DNA of 64,000 nucleotides from Limonium bicolor. Its lineage: Eukaryota > Streptophyta > Magnoliopsida > Caryophyllales > Plumbaginaceae. The DNA lies in the NCBI GenBank assembly GCA_023374045.1, contig CM041782.1, forward strand, positions 184,158,925 through 184,222,924. Direction: 5' to 3'. The position numbers were made by a program, and so were the translations under genes. Position 1 is the stretch's first letter, and every line of letters begins with the position of its first letter. Below are positions 22,379 through 34,800 of this stretch, piece after piece. The notes beneath the pieces were generated by a model. That model had not been told where the DNA came from. It saw only the letters and a list, made by a program, of their open reading frames with translations, and made no database searches.

Positions 22379-22780
22379 CTCGACCGACCTTACCCAAGTC
22401 CGGTCCCAGGGTCGGTCGAAGTCAGTAGGGAAATGCGCTGGAAAATTTCAGGGCCGACCGACCTTGCAAGTCCGGTCCAAGGTCGGTCCATTCCAGTGAG
22501 TTACGGACGGAAAATTTTTAGCCCGACCGACCTTGCAAGTCCGGTCGCAAGGTCGGTCCATTCCAGTAAGTTACAAGACGGGAAAATTTTGAGTCGACCG
22601 ACCTTGCAAGTCCGGTCGTAAGGTCGGTCCATTCCAGTAGGTACATTACAGGAAATTCTTCTGGCCGACCGACTTTGCATGTCCGGTCCCAAGGTCGGTC
22701 CATTCCAGAAGGTTTCCGTCCTTTGTAAATCTAGGCTCGACCGACCTTGCAAGTCCGGTCCCAAGGTCGGTCCGGCCCAG
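22379..22780. repeat. Six-unit tandem hairpin array (CGACCGACCTT...AAGGTCGGTC)
   Basis: Six units of about 70 bp begin near 22382, 22456, 22523, 22595, 22665 and 22739. Each contains CGACCGACCTTGCAAGTCCGG and then AAGGTCGGTCC, so GACCGACCTT pairs with AAGGTCGGTC around a roughly 14-base loop. The spacer between units (CATTCCAGTAAGTTAC-like) is also conserved. Open frames across the array on both strands are by-products of the repeat. Confidence 0.93.
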
Positions 22781-24937
22781 TAATTGCATTTTTATTTCTG
22801 TTTTCAGTCCCTCTCCTTACCCATTACTTCCTCATTGTTCCTACACTTAATCTCACATGTTTTAACACTAATTAAACCTCCTAATACCCTTAGTTCATCC
22901 ACCAAGTTCCTTACTAAATCCATCAATCAACTTACACAATTTCCTCATTTCCTTTCCACACTTGCAACAATTTTTCATCCTTCAATGCTACAGATTTTTG
23001 TTCCAACTTCTTACACTCAATACTCCTACTACCAATACCATTATTAGCATCCCAAATACATTTCCAAGCAATTACACATCTATACCCAAGTCCAGCATTC
23101 ACTTTACTAGGTCTTGTACTCTAATTCTTCCTAGTTCCTCCAATGAAATCCAGTACTTCTTGCTACAGATTTTATACTCTCCTAATCACATACCACTACC
23201 ACCATTCCATGGTCATTAACATCTCTACTATCTCCCAATACACACCTTGGTTCTCCCATTCACAAGCCATCCATAAATGTACACATTCTACCAAAATTTT
23301 GCCATAGCTTACCTACTTTCTTACTTCTCCACATACACACTTCTCATCAAATTTATTCCAAATCTAGCCAAACCACAAGGGTTCTACCAGCACACATACA
23401 AAACCTTAGTACACCACTACTTCCTCAATTACAATACCAATACATCATTACTTCCTCAGTCCACATTACTAATGCACATATACAATACACTTGGCTCCAA
23501 GGCCTACAATTCACATACTAGTTCACAAATACCCAAAATTCCACAATTACATTACCAATACATTCTTTGGGTTCTTAACTTGGTTTACCCATTCCCATTA
23601 ATCTAATGCATAGAATTTAGCCTTCAAGAAAGAGCTCTTACCTTAAGCTCTTATTTCCTCTTCCCTTTTCCACCTCTTCTCCTCTCTTCCTTGTACAATC
23701 CGGTCACATGGGGAATGGAGTTGCCAAACTCCATTCCCATCACCCAAAGCACACATAAAGAAGTGTAATTAAAATACTAACCCTTAAATTAATGCTAGTT
23801 CATTGAAATGCTTAAAGCAAGTTTCTAGGGTTTACCTTGGGGTGTGTTAGGAGGGGTTTTAGCCCTTGGTTCAAGAAGGAGAATCTACCACCATTGCAAG
23901 GTGAAATTGATGCTCAAAAGAGAGAGAGAAAACAAGGCATTACAATGGGCAAAAATCGGTTACCAAGGAAGATGGAGGGAAACTTGAACCTTTTATGGAG
24001 ATTTTTACCTTGTTGGAAAGAGGAGACTCCAAGCTCCATAATGGTGTGCTTTTCTCTTCAAATGGGGAAAACCCATGGAGATGAACTTCCTCATTTTCGG
24101 ATTTTGAAAAGAGAGAAACGTAAAGGAAGATGAGGGGATTACAAATATGTAATTATTTTACATTTGGAGCTCAAATGAAGATAGAGCATGGGAGAGAAGT
24201 GGGAGTTGCCATTGTTGTTGTTGGGGGAGCTCAAAATAGCAGCCCAAGGGAGGAGGAAGAGGGAGAGTACGGTGGGGAGAAGGAAGGAAGAGAGGGGTGA
24301 GTGAAATGAGAGAGTGAGGTGAGAGAAAAAGGGGTAAAGTACCCTTTTCACTTTATTACTTTTTGCTTTTTACTCTCTTATTTAATTAGCTAGTTACATG
24401 TGTGTGTGGGGGAGTTATTTTACTGTTAAAACCGGCCCCCTACAGTTATACTAGTTGGAGCGTTTTTCGTCTTTTACAGAAAACGCTCGTTATTTTACCC
24501 GGTTAGCACTATTCACTATCCGGGTCCGTTTTCTGGAGTTTTTCTCGTTTAATTTTTTACTGGTTATCAAGCTTCCATAAATGCTTAATAATTGTTATTT
24601 AATGATTTATAATTTTTACGGGTCTGTTTGACCACTTAAAGTCACGTTTCGGGTTTTCTCGAAAAACGTGCTCTAAAGCTCTATTAGCGTTTTAATTCAT
24701 TATTTGGATCCGTTTCTTCGGAGTTGTTCCATATATTATTTAGGTCTTGTTAAACCTTTGGAATCCATATAATACGCTATCCGGGGTCCATACCTCCTAT
24801 GGTTATTTAACGCTTATTTAGCGTTTCTTTATTTCTTTTGGATTTATTTTTCCTCACCAATACTACTTGAGCATTATTAGGCTCTAAATAAGAATTAGAA
24901 TAATCTTAATCTCTATATTTAAGTTTGGGGTATTTCA

Positions 24938-25261
24938 TCCTTCTTTGTAGCAACGACTTTGGCTATGAAAAATATTGCATCTATTGACATGATCGTATAG
25001 TCGATACATCAGTTCTTCCTACAAACATCTTCATTGTTTAGTCAATGGTCCTTAGAGAACTAAGTGAATACATGTATTATCATCGGAAATGACCATGCGC
25101 TTAGGATGCGGATGATGTGGGGATTAAGAATGACTTAACCAAGTTAAGTAAAAGTTTATGAAACAATTTTTTAAATTGTAGCCTTATTACTCGTGCTGGT
25201 TGCAAGTGTGGTGGTGGAGTCCCCGCACATGTTTTCTTCTTCGTTGCAAATGACACTAATA
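24938..25261. other. Flank beyond the second solo LTR, unassigned
   Basis: Contains the continuation of the sequence interrupted by the solo LTR (minus-strand CTACAAAGAAGG). No clear frame can be followed for long. Confidence 0.3.
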
Positions 25262-25420
25262 CTAGTAGTTTTTTTGTTTTAACATGTAGGGTAATTCAGG
25301 GGTATACACTTATGATCCCATTTTTCTTCAATGTTAGATCTTATTATGAGCCTAGCATATGAAAAAAAAATAGATAGTCTTGTATAGTACGTGGATGTTT
25401 CCATTTTATAAGGTGCAACT
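25262..25420 (+). pseudogene. Possible LINE reverse-transcriptase relic
   Basis: A plus-strand frame gives RVIQGYTLMIPFFFNVRS near 25288, reminiscent of the LINE motif RGxRQGxxLSPxLFN. About 30 codons on, in a shifted frame, YVDVSIL near 25388 resembles the catalytic Y-x-D-D box. Stops and frameshifts are present. Order and spacing fit a degraded LINE, but the match is short. Confidence 0.3.
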
Positions 25421-25943
25421 CAATTACACTGTTGTTGATTGGTCAAAAGTACTACTATTGAATTGTCGATTGATTTTGTGCAATAATAACCTGCTTCATT
25501 CACATGTATATGTGAGAGGTTAAATGGAAGATAACAAACTAAATTCAAGTTGAAGACATCCTTAGTGAAGTTCCTAGATTAGTCCTAATAGAAACTAGAG
25601 AAAATTAGGATTAAAGCTAAGTGTTAGTGAGTATTGGGTGATTCCACCTTTATAGGGCACATTTTCATCCAATCCTTCAACACACCATTTTAATTTAACT
25701 ATTCTTAGAAATTGTTTTCAAATCAAAATACCAAACTTGCCTCCAGCTAAACCCCATTTCCTTTAATTGCTTTATTAACTATATACCGGAACTAGGGAGA
25801 TAGTTTTTAATCTCCTAGCGGAACGACACTTTTATATACTACTACGGTTGGGTACACTTGCCCATACTTTGAACTTGCATTGTTTACAATTTCTCCATCA
25901 TTATTTCTATTGTATGTGTTTCTAAATATTATGAGGGGTATGA
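25421..25943. other. Retroelement-like module resembling 51925-52400
   Basis: Shares an ordered set of words with 51925-52400: TTGGGTGATT, TCCAATCC, GCTAAACCCCA, a ...GACAC... block, and GGTTGGGTACACTTGCCCA versus ATTAGGTGCACTTGCC. The block resembles the 3' end of LTRs of Athila/Tat-type Ty3 elements. No protein is supported. Confidence 0.4.
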
Positions 25944-26067
25944 GAACCATGTGAGATATTCTGCCAGTATCACATGAGCATTACGCCAGATCTCAGTATC
26001 ACGTGAGGCATCGTGCCAAAAAATAATTATCACGTGAGGTATTGTGTCAAGAATCAATATCACGTGA
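25944..26067. repeat. About 30-bp minisatellite carrying CACGTG boxes
   Basis: Roughly five units with CATGTG or CACGTG cores at 25948, 25971, 26000, 26031 and 26061, each followed by GAGG and a TGTGCCA / TGTGTCA tail. The last three carry the palindromic G-box CACGTG. The array stops exactly where the CACTGCTGG terminus begins. Confidence 0.75.
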
Positions 26068-26400
26068 CACTGCTGGAAAAAAAAGAATAAACAACGTTTT
26101 ATTATTGTCTTATGGAACGTTTTTTATGCCAGTGACGCAAATGGTCGAACTCTTAAAGAACGCATTGTAAGCGTTTTTATACATAACTTTAAAAGAACGT
26201 TTATTGCTAAAGCATTTTTTAAGGTGTGTAAGGCGGCGGGAATCTACGAGGCATAAAGAACGCTTTCATCTTAAAGCATTCTTTATGTCTGAACATAAAA
26301 AATGCTTGTTTAATATAAGCGTTCTTTATGACATTTGGCGCGAGAGTATAAGAAACGCTTATACATATAAGCGTTTCTTATAAGGTCCTTTTTATATTTA
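26068..26400 (+). mobile_element. Terminus of a second CACTA-like element
   Basis: Begins CACTGCTGGAAAAAAAAG, similar to many plant CACTA ends. It is followed by dense subterminal repeats in both orientations: AAAGAACGC, AAGCGTTTCTTAT, AAAGCATT and ATAAGCGTT. The opposite terminus was not found before the LTR at 27285, so the element is truncated or extends past that insertion. Confidence 0.6.
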
Positions 26401-27284
26401 TTTTTATACAATTTATTACCCTGCGCATAACACAAAATGCGTGCTACAGATCACAAATTGCCATTCACAACCTGTTTGCATTATATAGGCCGATCAACCA
26501 AAAAGGTGAATTTTAACAGATATGCAACAGTAGTACTTTGTTGCATTATACTAGCACATAGGCTTAAGTGTAGTACCAATCAACTACAACATTTGTAACT
26601 AGTTAACCAAACTACTAAAATGGTCAAGTCATAACAATACAACCATTTGAAAAAAAAGAACAGATAGCTACAACTATGACTTCTTCTGATCAATTTAGTG
26701 CTTTCAACACATGTGTGCTCCTTGACAAACTTGATCGGCTTGTGAATAAGTATGTCATTGTATTGAGAAGAAATCAACAAGCTGCACGCGAGAATTATAA
26801 AAGCAATTAAGTACACCATTTTAACTATCCAAACATGCACAAATAGTTAAATTACCAATTCAAACACAAAAGTACTTATAATACGTACCTGAGAAGAAAT
26901 TTCCAATTCGCTAAGACAGTTGCTACCTCTGTTGAAGATGAAAGCTAGTATCGACGATCATGATGATTCTTCTACTGATACAAAAGAGACAGAAGAAGAA
27001 AAGCATGATACAAAAGAGACAGAGGCAGATACCACTCGGTCTCTACTGATCTCGGAATTCCACATTATTTAGCTGTGTCATCCCCAAAGTTTTCAGTGTT
27101 GTCCAGTTCTGATTGTTCGATCTACTGAAGCTTCCGCAGCATACTAGTCAGAGGTGACTAAAGGAAAAGGAGAAAAGGAAGGTCGTGAAGGAAAATTTGG
27201 TGGGCCTGTCCGAGTTCAATTTTTTTATTAAAGGTTGATGACGATCGAAGGTGCATAGGCGCTAGCCAAAAATGTAGAGGGTAC
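26401..27284. other. Probable interior of the second CACTA-like element
   Basis: No recognised domain. On the plus strand 26938-27072 is a short acidic frame of 44 residues with a repeated DTKETE motif. On the minus strand, sequence near 26890-26940 ends in a plausible exon-donor junction (TTCTCAG|GTACG). Either could be a transposon exon; neither is identified. Confidence 0.3.
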
Positions 27285-30200
27285 TGAAATACCCCAAACC
27301 TTGATAGGTAGTTTAATATTAAACTATGGTTTGTAAAGGCTAAAAGTGCCTTGGAAAAATCAGTGAACAATTTAAACCATAGTAAAATGCAATAAGCACT
27401 AAGACACAGCTTGAGCAAAAACATGTTCTAAGCTTGGAGTGAACTTGGTTAGGACCCAAAGAGCCTACCAAGACTTAATAATATTCAATTATGATTTAAT
27501 AAGGCTAATTAAGTCCTTAGTAAACCTTAGTAGACAGTTAAACCAAATAAAACATAAGAAAAACCTTAAAGTCAATAAGAGCAAAAATGTGCTCTAAGCT
27601 TGGGATAAATTTGTATAAGACCTAATGGTCATACCTATACCTTATAAATATGTTAATGAACATATTAAATCAATTACCAAAGAAAACCAAGCTTGAAAAC
27701 AAGTTAAACACAAAAAGTGCTTTAAGGAGTCTTAAAGCACGTTTTTGAAAATTGTCTTGTAAATGAGTTTGAATGGCTAATGTCCATCATTACTCTTTAA
27801 TTAACATGTGTACTATATAGTATCACATTTGGAAGTCTATATCAATGAGAAATCAAAAATTTCACATCTATGTGCCTTGTTTTAGTGAATAGTAACTAAA
27901 AATAAGCTAGTTGTAACATATGTTGTTATAAGTAATTAAATGGTCAACAAAGACCATGACTAGGCCTAAAACATTAAGGGGCCGGTTTCTCCATGTGTGA
28001 CTCACCACACTTGGCCAATCAAATAACTAAGGAAAGTAATAAAGCAAAAGAACTATTTACTTTAACATAAATATCTTCCAAAAGTAGAACTCATCTTCAT
28101 TCTTTCATTTCTTTCATTCACACGTCTCCTTCCTCCCTTCATGCTCTCTTCTACGGTTGCTACACCATATACAATTCTCAATCTTCTTTCACTTGTAACT
28201 TCTAGCTCCATGGTCCAAATTCAATTTCAAGACCACCATTCTTCTAGTTGGAGCAAGCTCTACACTTCTATCTTTCAAATCTTCAAAAGCCTCATTTCGG
28301 TGCCAAGGAGATTCACCATTGATGGAGCTTGAGCTCACCTTTTCACATATTATTGTTCTCCTTTGCTTCAAGGTAAGGAAACTCAAAGAAAAATGATGTT
28401 TCCTTCATGTTTGTGTTGTCCGAAAATTCACCTCACAATGGTGTCTTTACCTTGCTTGTTTTTAGCTCCATTTGAACCTTGCAAGGGGCTAGGAGGAGTC
28501 CTCTCTTGATACTTATTCAAGTTCTCTTTCCAATTCCAAGGTAAAACAATTACCTTAATGTGTTAAGACAATATATGTGCCTAGGGTTTACAATGAGATG
28601 AAGCACAATGCTTGAATACTCATTCTATTATTTGTACATTGTTAGAAGTTGACAAACAACCAAACACCCTACCGGTTTTACAAGGAAACAAGAAAGAAGT
28701 TTGTGAGGAAAAAGAGGTAAACAAGCTATCTCAATGTAGTTAAATGCCTTAGGAAAATGAGCTGATTTGCTTAATAAAATACCTAAGGAGCCAAAGGTGA
28801 ATGACCTAGAAAATGCTCTCAAGGAACTATTAAGGGGCATATGTGATATTGAGTGTATTTGCAGGTTAAAGGCAATATACTATGTGGAAATTCAGTGTTT
28901 AAGGTTATGCAATTTAAGGGCCTAAGAGCCATGTTATTTAAGGGCCTAAGTGCCAAGCAATTTAAGCTTATGCACTATATTGTGATATAGTGCTAAATGT
29001 ATGAAGTTTGTGTAAAAAATGTGTTTGATGGTTTTAGGTGTTTTTGAATGAAATAGGTAAAAACCTAAGTGTTTGGATGTGAGAATATACAAGAGAAGTT
29101 ATGTCAAAATTTGGGGAAAATGGTAAGAAGTTCTAAGGTTTTAAATGGTTCTGGTGAACTAGGAAGTGTTAAAGGATAAATGTTTTACTAAGAAAGAAAC
29201 ATGTTTTAAGTGATTTAGAGTGATACAAGGATTTAGGTATTATCTTGGAAGTTCTAGGAATTCAATGAGTGTTGAGAATGTATTCAAGTCTTGAAGAAGT
29301 TTGTTCAAGGTTTAGGAATGTTGATGTTTAGGTAAGATGTCAAAAAAGAGATGTAGTTAGTAAGAAAAGAAGTTGTTGAGAATGATGTTAAGGTGTAGAG
29401 AGAAACACCTTGGTATAGTGGTCATTATTGGTGAAATACCACTTAGGAATCTTAGGAGAAAACATTCCAAGTGCTAGGAATTTTGTAAGAAATTTGTGAA
29501 TGATAAAATGGTTTTGGTGAGTGATTTAAAGAGTTAAGCATATGGGCTAAAGGTGTGTTTGATGTGCCAAAATGATGTTAGAAACACATTAGGAGGCTTG
29601 AGGAAAAGTTTGGAGAAAATTTAAGTTTGACAAGTTTTGGACAACTTCTGGTGTTGTCCGACCCAGGGTGGGTCGGACAGCTCTGTTTTAGTCCGGTTGG
29701 AGTTTCTGGAATGGTCCGACCCAGAGGTCTCTGGGTCGGACATGTGGTTCTAAGTCTCTGAATGGTCCGACCCAGATGGTTGGGTCGGACATGGGTCGGA
29801 CAGGTGTATTTAAAGACGGGAAAAGTTTCTGGAACGGTCTGACCCAGTTGTGGGTCGGACGGTGGGTCGACGGCCCAAAGTAAGTAAAAAAAAAAAGAAA
29901 AAAAAGAGTTGTTTAAGGTTATGAGATGATATGTAATGATGGGGATTGATAGGTAATGATGTATAAGTTGTTAAGGACATGTTAGGTGAGTTTTAATGAG
30001 AATTAAGTGGGTGAAAAGTTGTAATAAAATGTGAAAGTAAATCAAGTTAAAATTGTAAAGTTATGTAACTAAGTTAACGGGAAAAGTTTATAAGCATTAG
30101 ACATTAAATGATCGTGCTACCCCGATGTTAATAAAAGTACATGTAATGTTATCAGTTGTTCGAGAATTGCTCGAGGAACGTAGGTGGACGTGATAAAGTG

Positions 30201-31795
30201 GACTCCGGTGACAGGTATGGTTTTCTTGCAACCTGGTGTCCTACCGGATTACACCGGCTTGTATGCCAATGTGTTTTTTCTGTATGTTTGCCACGTTGTA
30301 AGATAAAACATGTAATGAGTTTACAGTAATTCATATATGTGGCGTGTTCAACTCCGATACCATTTAACCTCGGCAGTGTTAACCTTAGTAACTGAGTCTA
30401 GGATCACATGAGAGTTCGGTATTCGGATTAAACGACCCGAACCATGGGCGCGTTCTAAACCACGGCTATGCTGAGTTGATTATGTGATGTTGTGTATGTG
30501 AATGTAGGGATCTCCCTGTAATGTTTAACCCAGTCGTATACTGTAATTGTGTCAGGTGTGAATAGACTCCATAGTGGGTTCTAACTAATATCTAAATTAA
30601 GTATGTACAACAGTAGTGAGGAATCCGGTTTGGCCGTCGCGCGTTGTTTTGGGAGAGGGTATCCTTCTTAGCCTTACCCTTCTCTGTGTTATGGTTGTTT
30701 TGCCCTCACGGGTTATGATCTCCCATTAGCTTATCCAAGCTTAGCTATTCTGACTTATGTCGTTTAAGGGGGAACATGTGTTTGTGTGGTGTGTTGGGGC
30801 CGCCTCCAAACCGAACCATCTTAACTTAAGTTACTCGTCCGACTATTAGGACGGTAATGAGTGTTGTTGTTATTGTATAACGAGCTTACCATGAGGGTGA
30901 CATCATTCTCTAGGCTCACCATTGATTTAACAATGTTTGGGGGTCGTTCCTAAGAGGACTGTTTCCCGTTATGTTATGTGATGTTATTGTAAGCAATTCC
31001 TATTGCGATGTTATCATATGCACGTCGATACGTGAAAGTGTGGTTAAGTTTAGTATGTGAGGAATGATATATATTGTGAGATATGAAGTGTGTGATCATG
31101 GATATGAATCCCAGTTTGAGAAAAGAGGCGTTTAAGGATAACCATTTAAGGGTAAGTGTCGTCTATTAAGGAAGTAGCTCCATTAGAGGAGGAACACTCT
31201 AGGGATAATGAATACCATGAGTGACTTATTAAGTAAGGATATATTATCCGTTTGTTGAGCCCGTTGAGGCGAAATGTTTATTGTTGTGTGTTTTTACTGT
31301 TACATGCATGATTTAAATTATCAACCGCATGCTAAGACGACATTAGTTGTGCGTGGCCCGTAGCATTGGGCTGCGGGATTACCATACCAGCAAAGTGTGA
31401 GCCCCTTGGGGGCCACCCTTTCTCTTCTTTTCCTATTTCAGGTACAGAGAGCTGGAAACCGTTTCGAGAGTAGGACGGGGTATCATTGTACATGGGTATT
31501 CATTTAAGTGTATATATACAGTAGGGGTAGTAAGACCGAAATTGTTGTCGGCATCAATTTATAAATACTCGGTATAGTTGAAAGGTGTATGTTGTTGTTG
31601 TTGTTATGGAAAGGGATAATAATTGTGTAGTTGCTCGGGAATTTAGCCCATCAGACCGGTACAATGTATATGGTTAGCCTTGTTAGCCACGTGGGTGGCT
31701 AACGGCGTGTAACACCAACGAGTTAGTAATGTGATGAGGTTTGTATTTCCGCTGCAGTTTATTGTAAGTGTGTTAATGTTGGATGGGGTGTTACA
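27285..31795 (+). mobile_element. 5' LTR of a LARD-type element (4.5 kb)
   Basis: Runs TGAAATACCCC to GGGGTGTTACA in sense orientation and is followed after five bases by a Met-tRNA primer site. It is therefore a 5' LTR, unlike the two solo LTRs. It belongs to the giant LTR family, with a GGGTCGGAC hairpin cluster at 29655-29875, GAGAGTAGGACGGG near 31465, and GTGGGTGGCTAACGGCGTGT near the end. Open frames within it look incidental. No downstream sense-oriented 3' LTR is present in the window. Confidence 0.88.
29655..29875. repeat. GTCCGACCC / GGGTCGGAC hairpin cluster in LTR
   Basis: About four units in which GTCCGACCCAG faces TGGGTCGGAC (the second reads GGTCCGACCCAGAGG then CTGGGTCGGAC). 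It lies about 1.9 kb from the LTR end, where the sister LTRs have their own arrays. Confidence 0.85.
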
Positions 31796-31800
31796 AAAAG

Positions 31801-31812
31801 TGGTATCAGAGC
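31801..31812 (+). other. Primer-binding site for initiator Met tRNA
   Basis: TGGTATCAGAGC, complementary to the 3' end of plant initiator Met tRNA, five bases after the LTR end. Its last bases fall in a hairpin, AGAGCGA-agta-TCGCTCT. Confidence 0.9.
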
Positions 31813-34800
31813 GAAGTATCGCTCTGATGACTGAATTACCGAGCTTAGGAAGTACCCGAGTTAGGATTTTAGTACTTTGGTTGAGGGTTGAGTGATAGCG
31901 TGAGAGATACGCGTAGTTAGGTATTACCAGTGTGTACTGGAACCTACAATATCCATCCCACCCTCCACAATCCCTGTTTTATAACTTGGGAAAACAATGC
32001 CAGAGAGATGAAAGTCCACTCTTACTCGGAATACCCGATCTGGCTGTCTTATTAAATACCTTTTAAGGTACGGAGAACCTGTCATACGGTAGATCCTGAA
32101 AACAGGGAATCCCGGAGACGTTCCCATCTAAACAGTGTTAACCGCATTTAATAGCGAAGAATGAAAAATCTTGTGTAAGAAGAATAGAATTTCCGGCAAC
32201 CTGGGTCGACATGACAAGCAGTCGAGAATAACCAACTTGCAACGCACCAACCGTGCAACAGGCAAGAAATGGATTAGTGAAACCCGAGACGAGTGTCTTC
32301 GAACCACAGTTGATAAATAATACCCAACGGTATACCAACCGACAAGGGAACTACAACGTAGTGCCCAAATACGTGGAACGGGCTACAAAGAGAATACAAT
32401 ACTAAGAAAAAGGGTCTCCCAGAATGAGAAACACCCTAGTTGATAGTCGTCATGTGAAGACGGTGAGAATCACCTAGAAGAGTTATTATCAAGGCAGTAA
32501 GATCAGTGAGGGCCAACAAGGCCACTGATGACAGTATGGGTAAAACAATACCACAACCGGTATGTGTTGAACCGATAGCCAGTTAGCATGGCGCACTTGC
32601 CATAGCAAGTGCTGCTATAACAGGGCTGTTCGGAAAATTTATAACCACCACAAGGTACTTAGTAAAGTACCATGAAGTTAAACGGGATCATTATGACCAT
32701 GGAAGGGCTTGGTAGCCTAACCTCTGTAATTGTAAATACACAGTCAGCAGGAAGCTAGACTTGGTTAAGGTAAGAAGATGTTGTGAAACCATGAAAATTT
32801 TCTTTCAACCCAGATTATTCAAACCCTTTTCTTTTCAAAACCAGATTTTCTTTCAAACCAACACTTCTTTCTAACCATCTTCTAAACCAACCAGTAAAAC
32901 CAAGGACAGTTGACGAGGATACAACAATGGATAAACTTTCCCTCGATTAAGTTCGGGAAGTAAGAATGAATATTGTCACGGGACAATATAAGGGAGTTGA
33001 CAACAGAATACTTCACCTAGGCGTGTGACGGACACTACGAGTGTACCAACTGAATTGTGGGACGACCGCACTCCGATAGGAGCTTGTGGGCCTGACAGAC
33101 CTACTTATGGGTTAGTTGGGTAAGTAGTAATGTATCAGTATGGTACCCCACATATGTATACGAGTGGAGTCCGAAACACGGGAGGTAGTTGACTCCGTCT
33201 ACGGTCAGCAGTATAAGTCAAACAACAGCTAAGAATTACCATGAATGGTTGAAGTTAAGGACTCAATTAGTTAACGAGACTAAAAGGATTACTGAATTCC
33301 TTTCAAGGAAATGTTTAGAGTCAGGAGGTGCGAAGTGCACCAACTGTAATGAAAACATCTTATACGTCTTAAGGATCCTCAAGGATAAACATGATAACTG
33401 GAACGGTGACCCAGCCTATACATGGCAAGGCAGATGCTTGATATGGACAGATTAATGTGTAACAAACGGGATGAAACTCCCAGAATGAGTACCTACAACA
33501 CTACCAGGAAATGTTGATCTTCACAGAAGAAGATAATAAGCTAGTTAAGAACGCAAACGGCGTGGCTAACTGAATATACCAATAAGTGCGAACCAGATGT
33601 AATGGCATGACTTAGCAACACCCAGGAGCAATCCTTAAAGGGTGTTCGCATCAACAATTGTTGCACGAAATAACGTGACAGAAACACGAGGGTTGAAACT
33701 AACACCCAGTTTAGACATAAGCTGTCAGGAAACGGACTGACAAACCTAAGGGGCATCCATGAAAGGAAACGGAATGCAACGACCTTGTCATGGAGCTCAA
33801 TATAATATCCAAACCATATAATACAGTACAGAGAATATATATGTGTGTGGACAGCCTACAATGAGCCCAGCTCAAGGCAAATAAGGCTCATAAGCCATAA
33901 GCAAGATATGTTATATAAATTCGATTGATTGTAGAAGTTTATGTTGTATAAGTGAATAGAGTGGTAAACGAACCACTGCATTAAGAGTGGGGATACCTCT
34001 CGATATTGTGAGACCGCAGGAGCGGTAGTTATGTGAATCGAGTTCAAGAATATGTTAAGGATGGACGATGTTATTATTGAAAGAGAGCAGTTAGTTTAGT
34101 AGTATGTGTGTATAAAGTGAAACACCGAGCTGAATACCGCCGGTTGTGACTCGAGTGATCAATGCTCAAAGAGTATTCAGTAGTCATCCAAAAGAATGAC
34201 AAACCGTAATACGAGTGATGTAAGTATATGTGTGGAAGTTAATGTGACAGTAAGTAGACCATGTAAGTTATTGTTATGCAGCGAGTAAGAGCACGGTTCG
34301 CAGCTGGCGACCGTTGTATCAGTTATGAATTAAACTCAGTGGAGATGCAAGATAAGCGATGTTAAACGGATTGGGCAATAAGCCAGTGGTAGGTACTGTA
34401 TGATGAGGAACTCAGTGTGAATTCCATGGCGACTCGCATGAGGGATTTACTGTCAAGAGTTTACGCCTCTGCACTCTGTATGACTGAGTGTTTTGGTATT
34501 GCGTTGCGCAGTAATGATCGAGTGGATAGCTAGGAATTGGAAACATGTTAATTGTGGACAAATAATGTTATAATGGCCGATGCATAAGAAATGCAAAGCC
34601 GCACCAATAAGAGTACTTGTACAAAACCAAATGGGAGGCATGATTAACAGTAAGTGACTACAGTAGCACTAACTGCCAAATAGCGGTATGGAATATACCA
34701 CAAATGTTGTAAATAGCTGAGAGAGCACTACATACTAGGTAGTAGCTCAATCTCAACCGACAGTAAGTCGGAAGGAAAACAAGTCAATCATTGTGAAATA

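Larger units (their letters stand above)
20633..24937 (-). mobile_element. Second giant solo LTR (4.3 kb)
   Basis: Runs TGTAACACCCC to GGGGTATTTCA, so its sense strand is minus. It is flanked by TCCTT on the right (24938-24942) and TCCTT on the left, with one T shared or lost where TCCTT meets GTAACA (20629-20633). This fits a solo LTR with a 5-bp duplication and a one-base homopolymer loss. It belongs to the same family as 5719-10145 (GTGACTAACAAGGC, GCATACCCCGCGT, and the purine-rich end) but is clearly diverged. It has its own hairpin array and a low-complexity ATACA array at 21220-21425. No protein is supported. Confidence 0.88.

Noticed and set aside
22313..22764. Overlapping open frames on both strands with repeated GPDLQGRS / RPTLQVRS-like peptides
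   Set aside because: They are translations of the six-unit hairpin array. Repeat periods close to a multiple of three keep several frames open without coding meaning.
25944..26067. CRISPR-like array of about 30-bp repeats
   Set aside because: The units are contiguous imperfect tandem repeats without unique spacers, in plant nuclear DNA.
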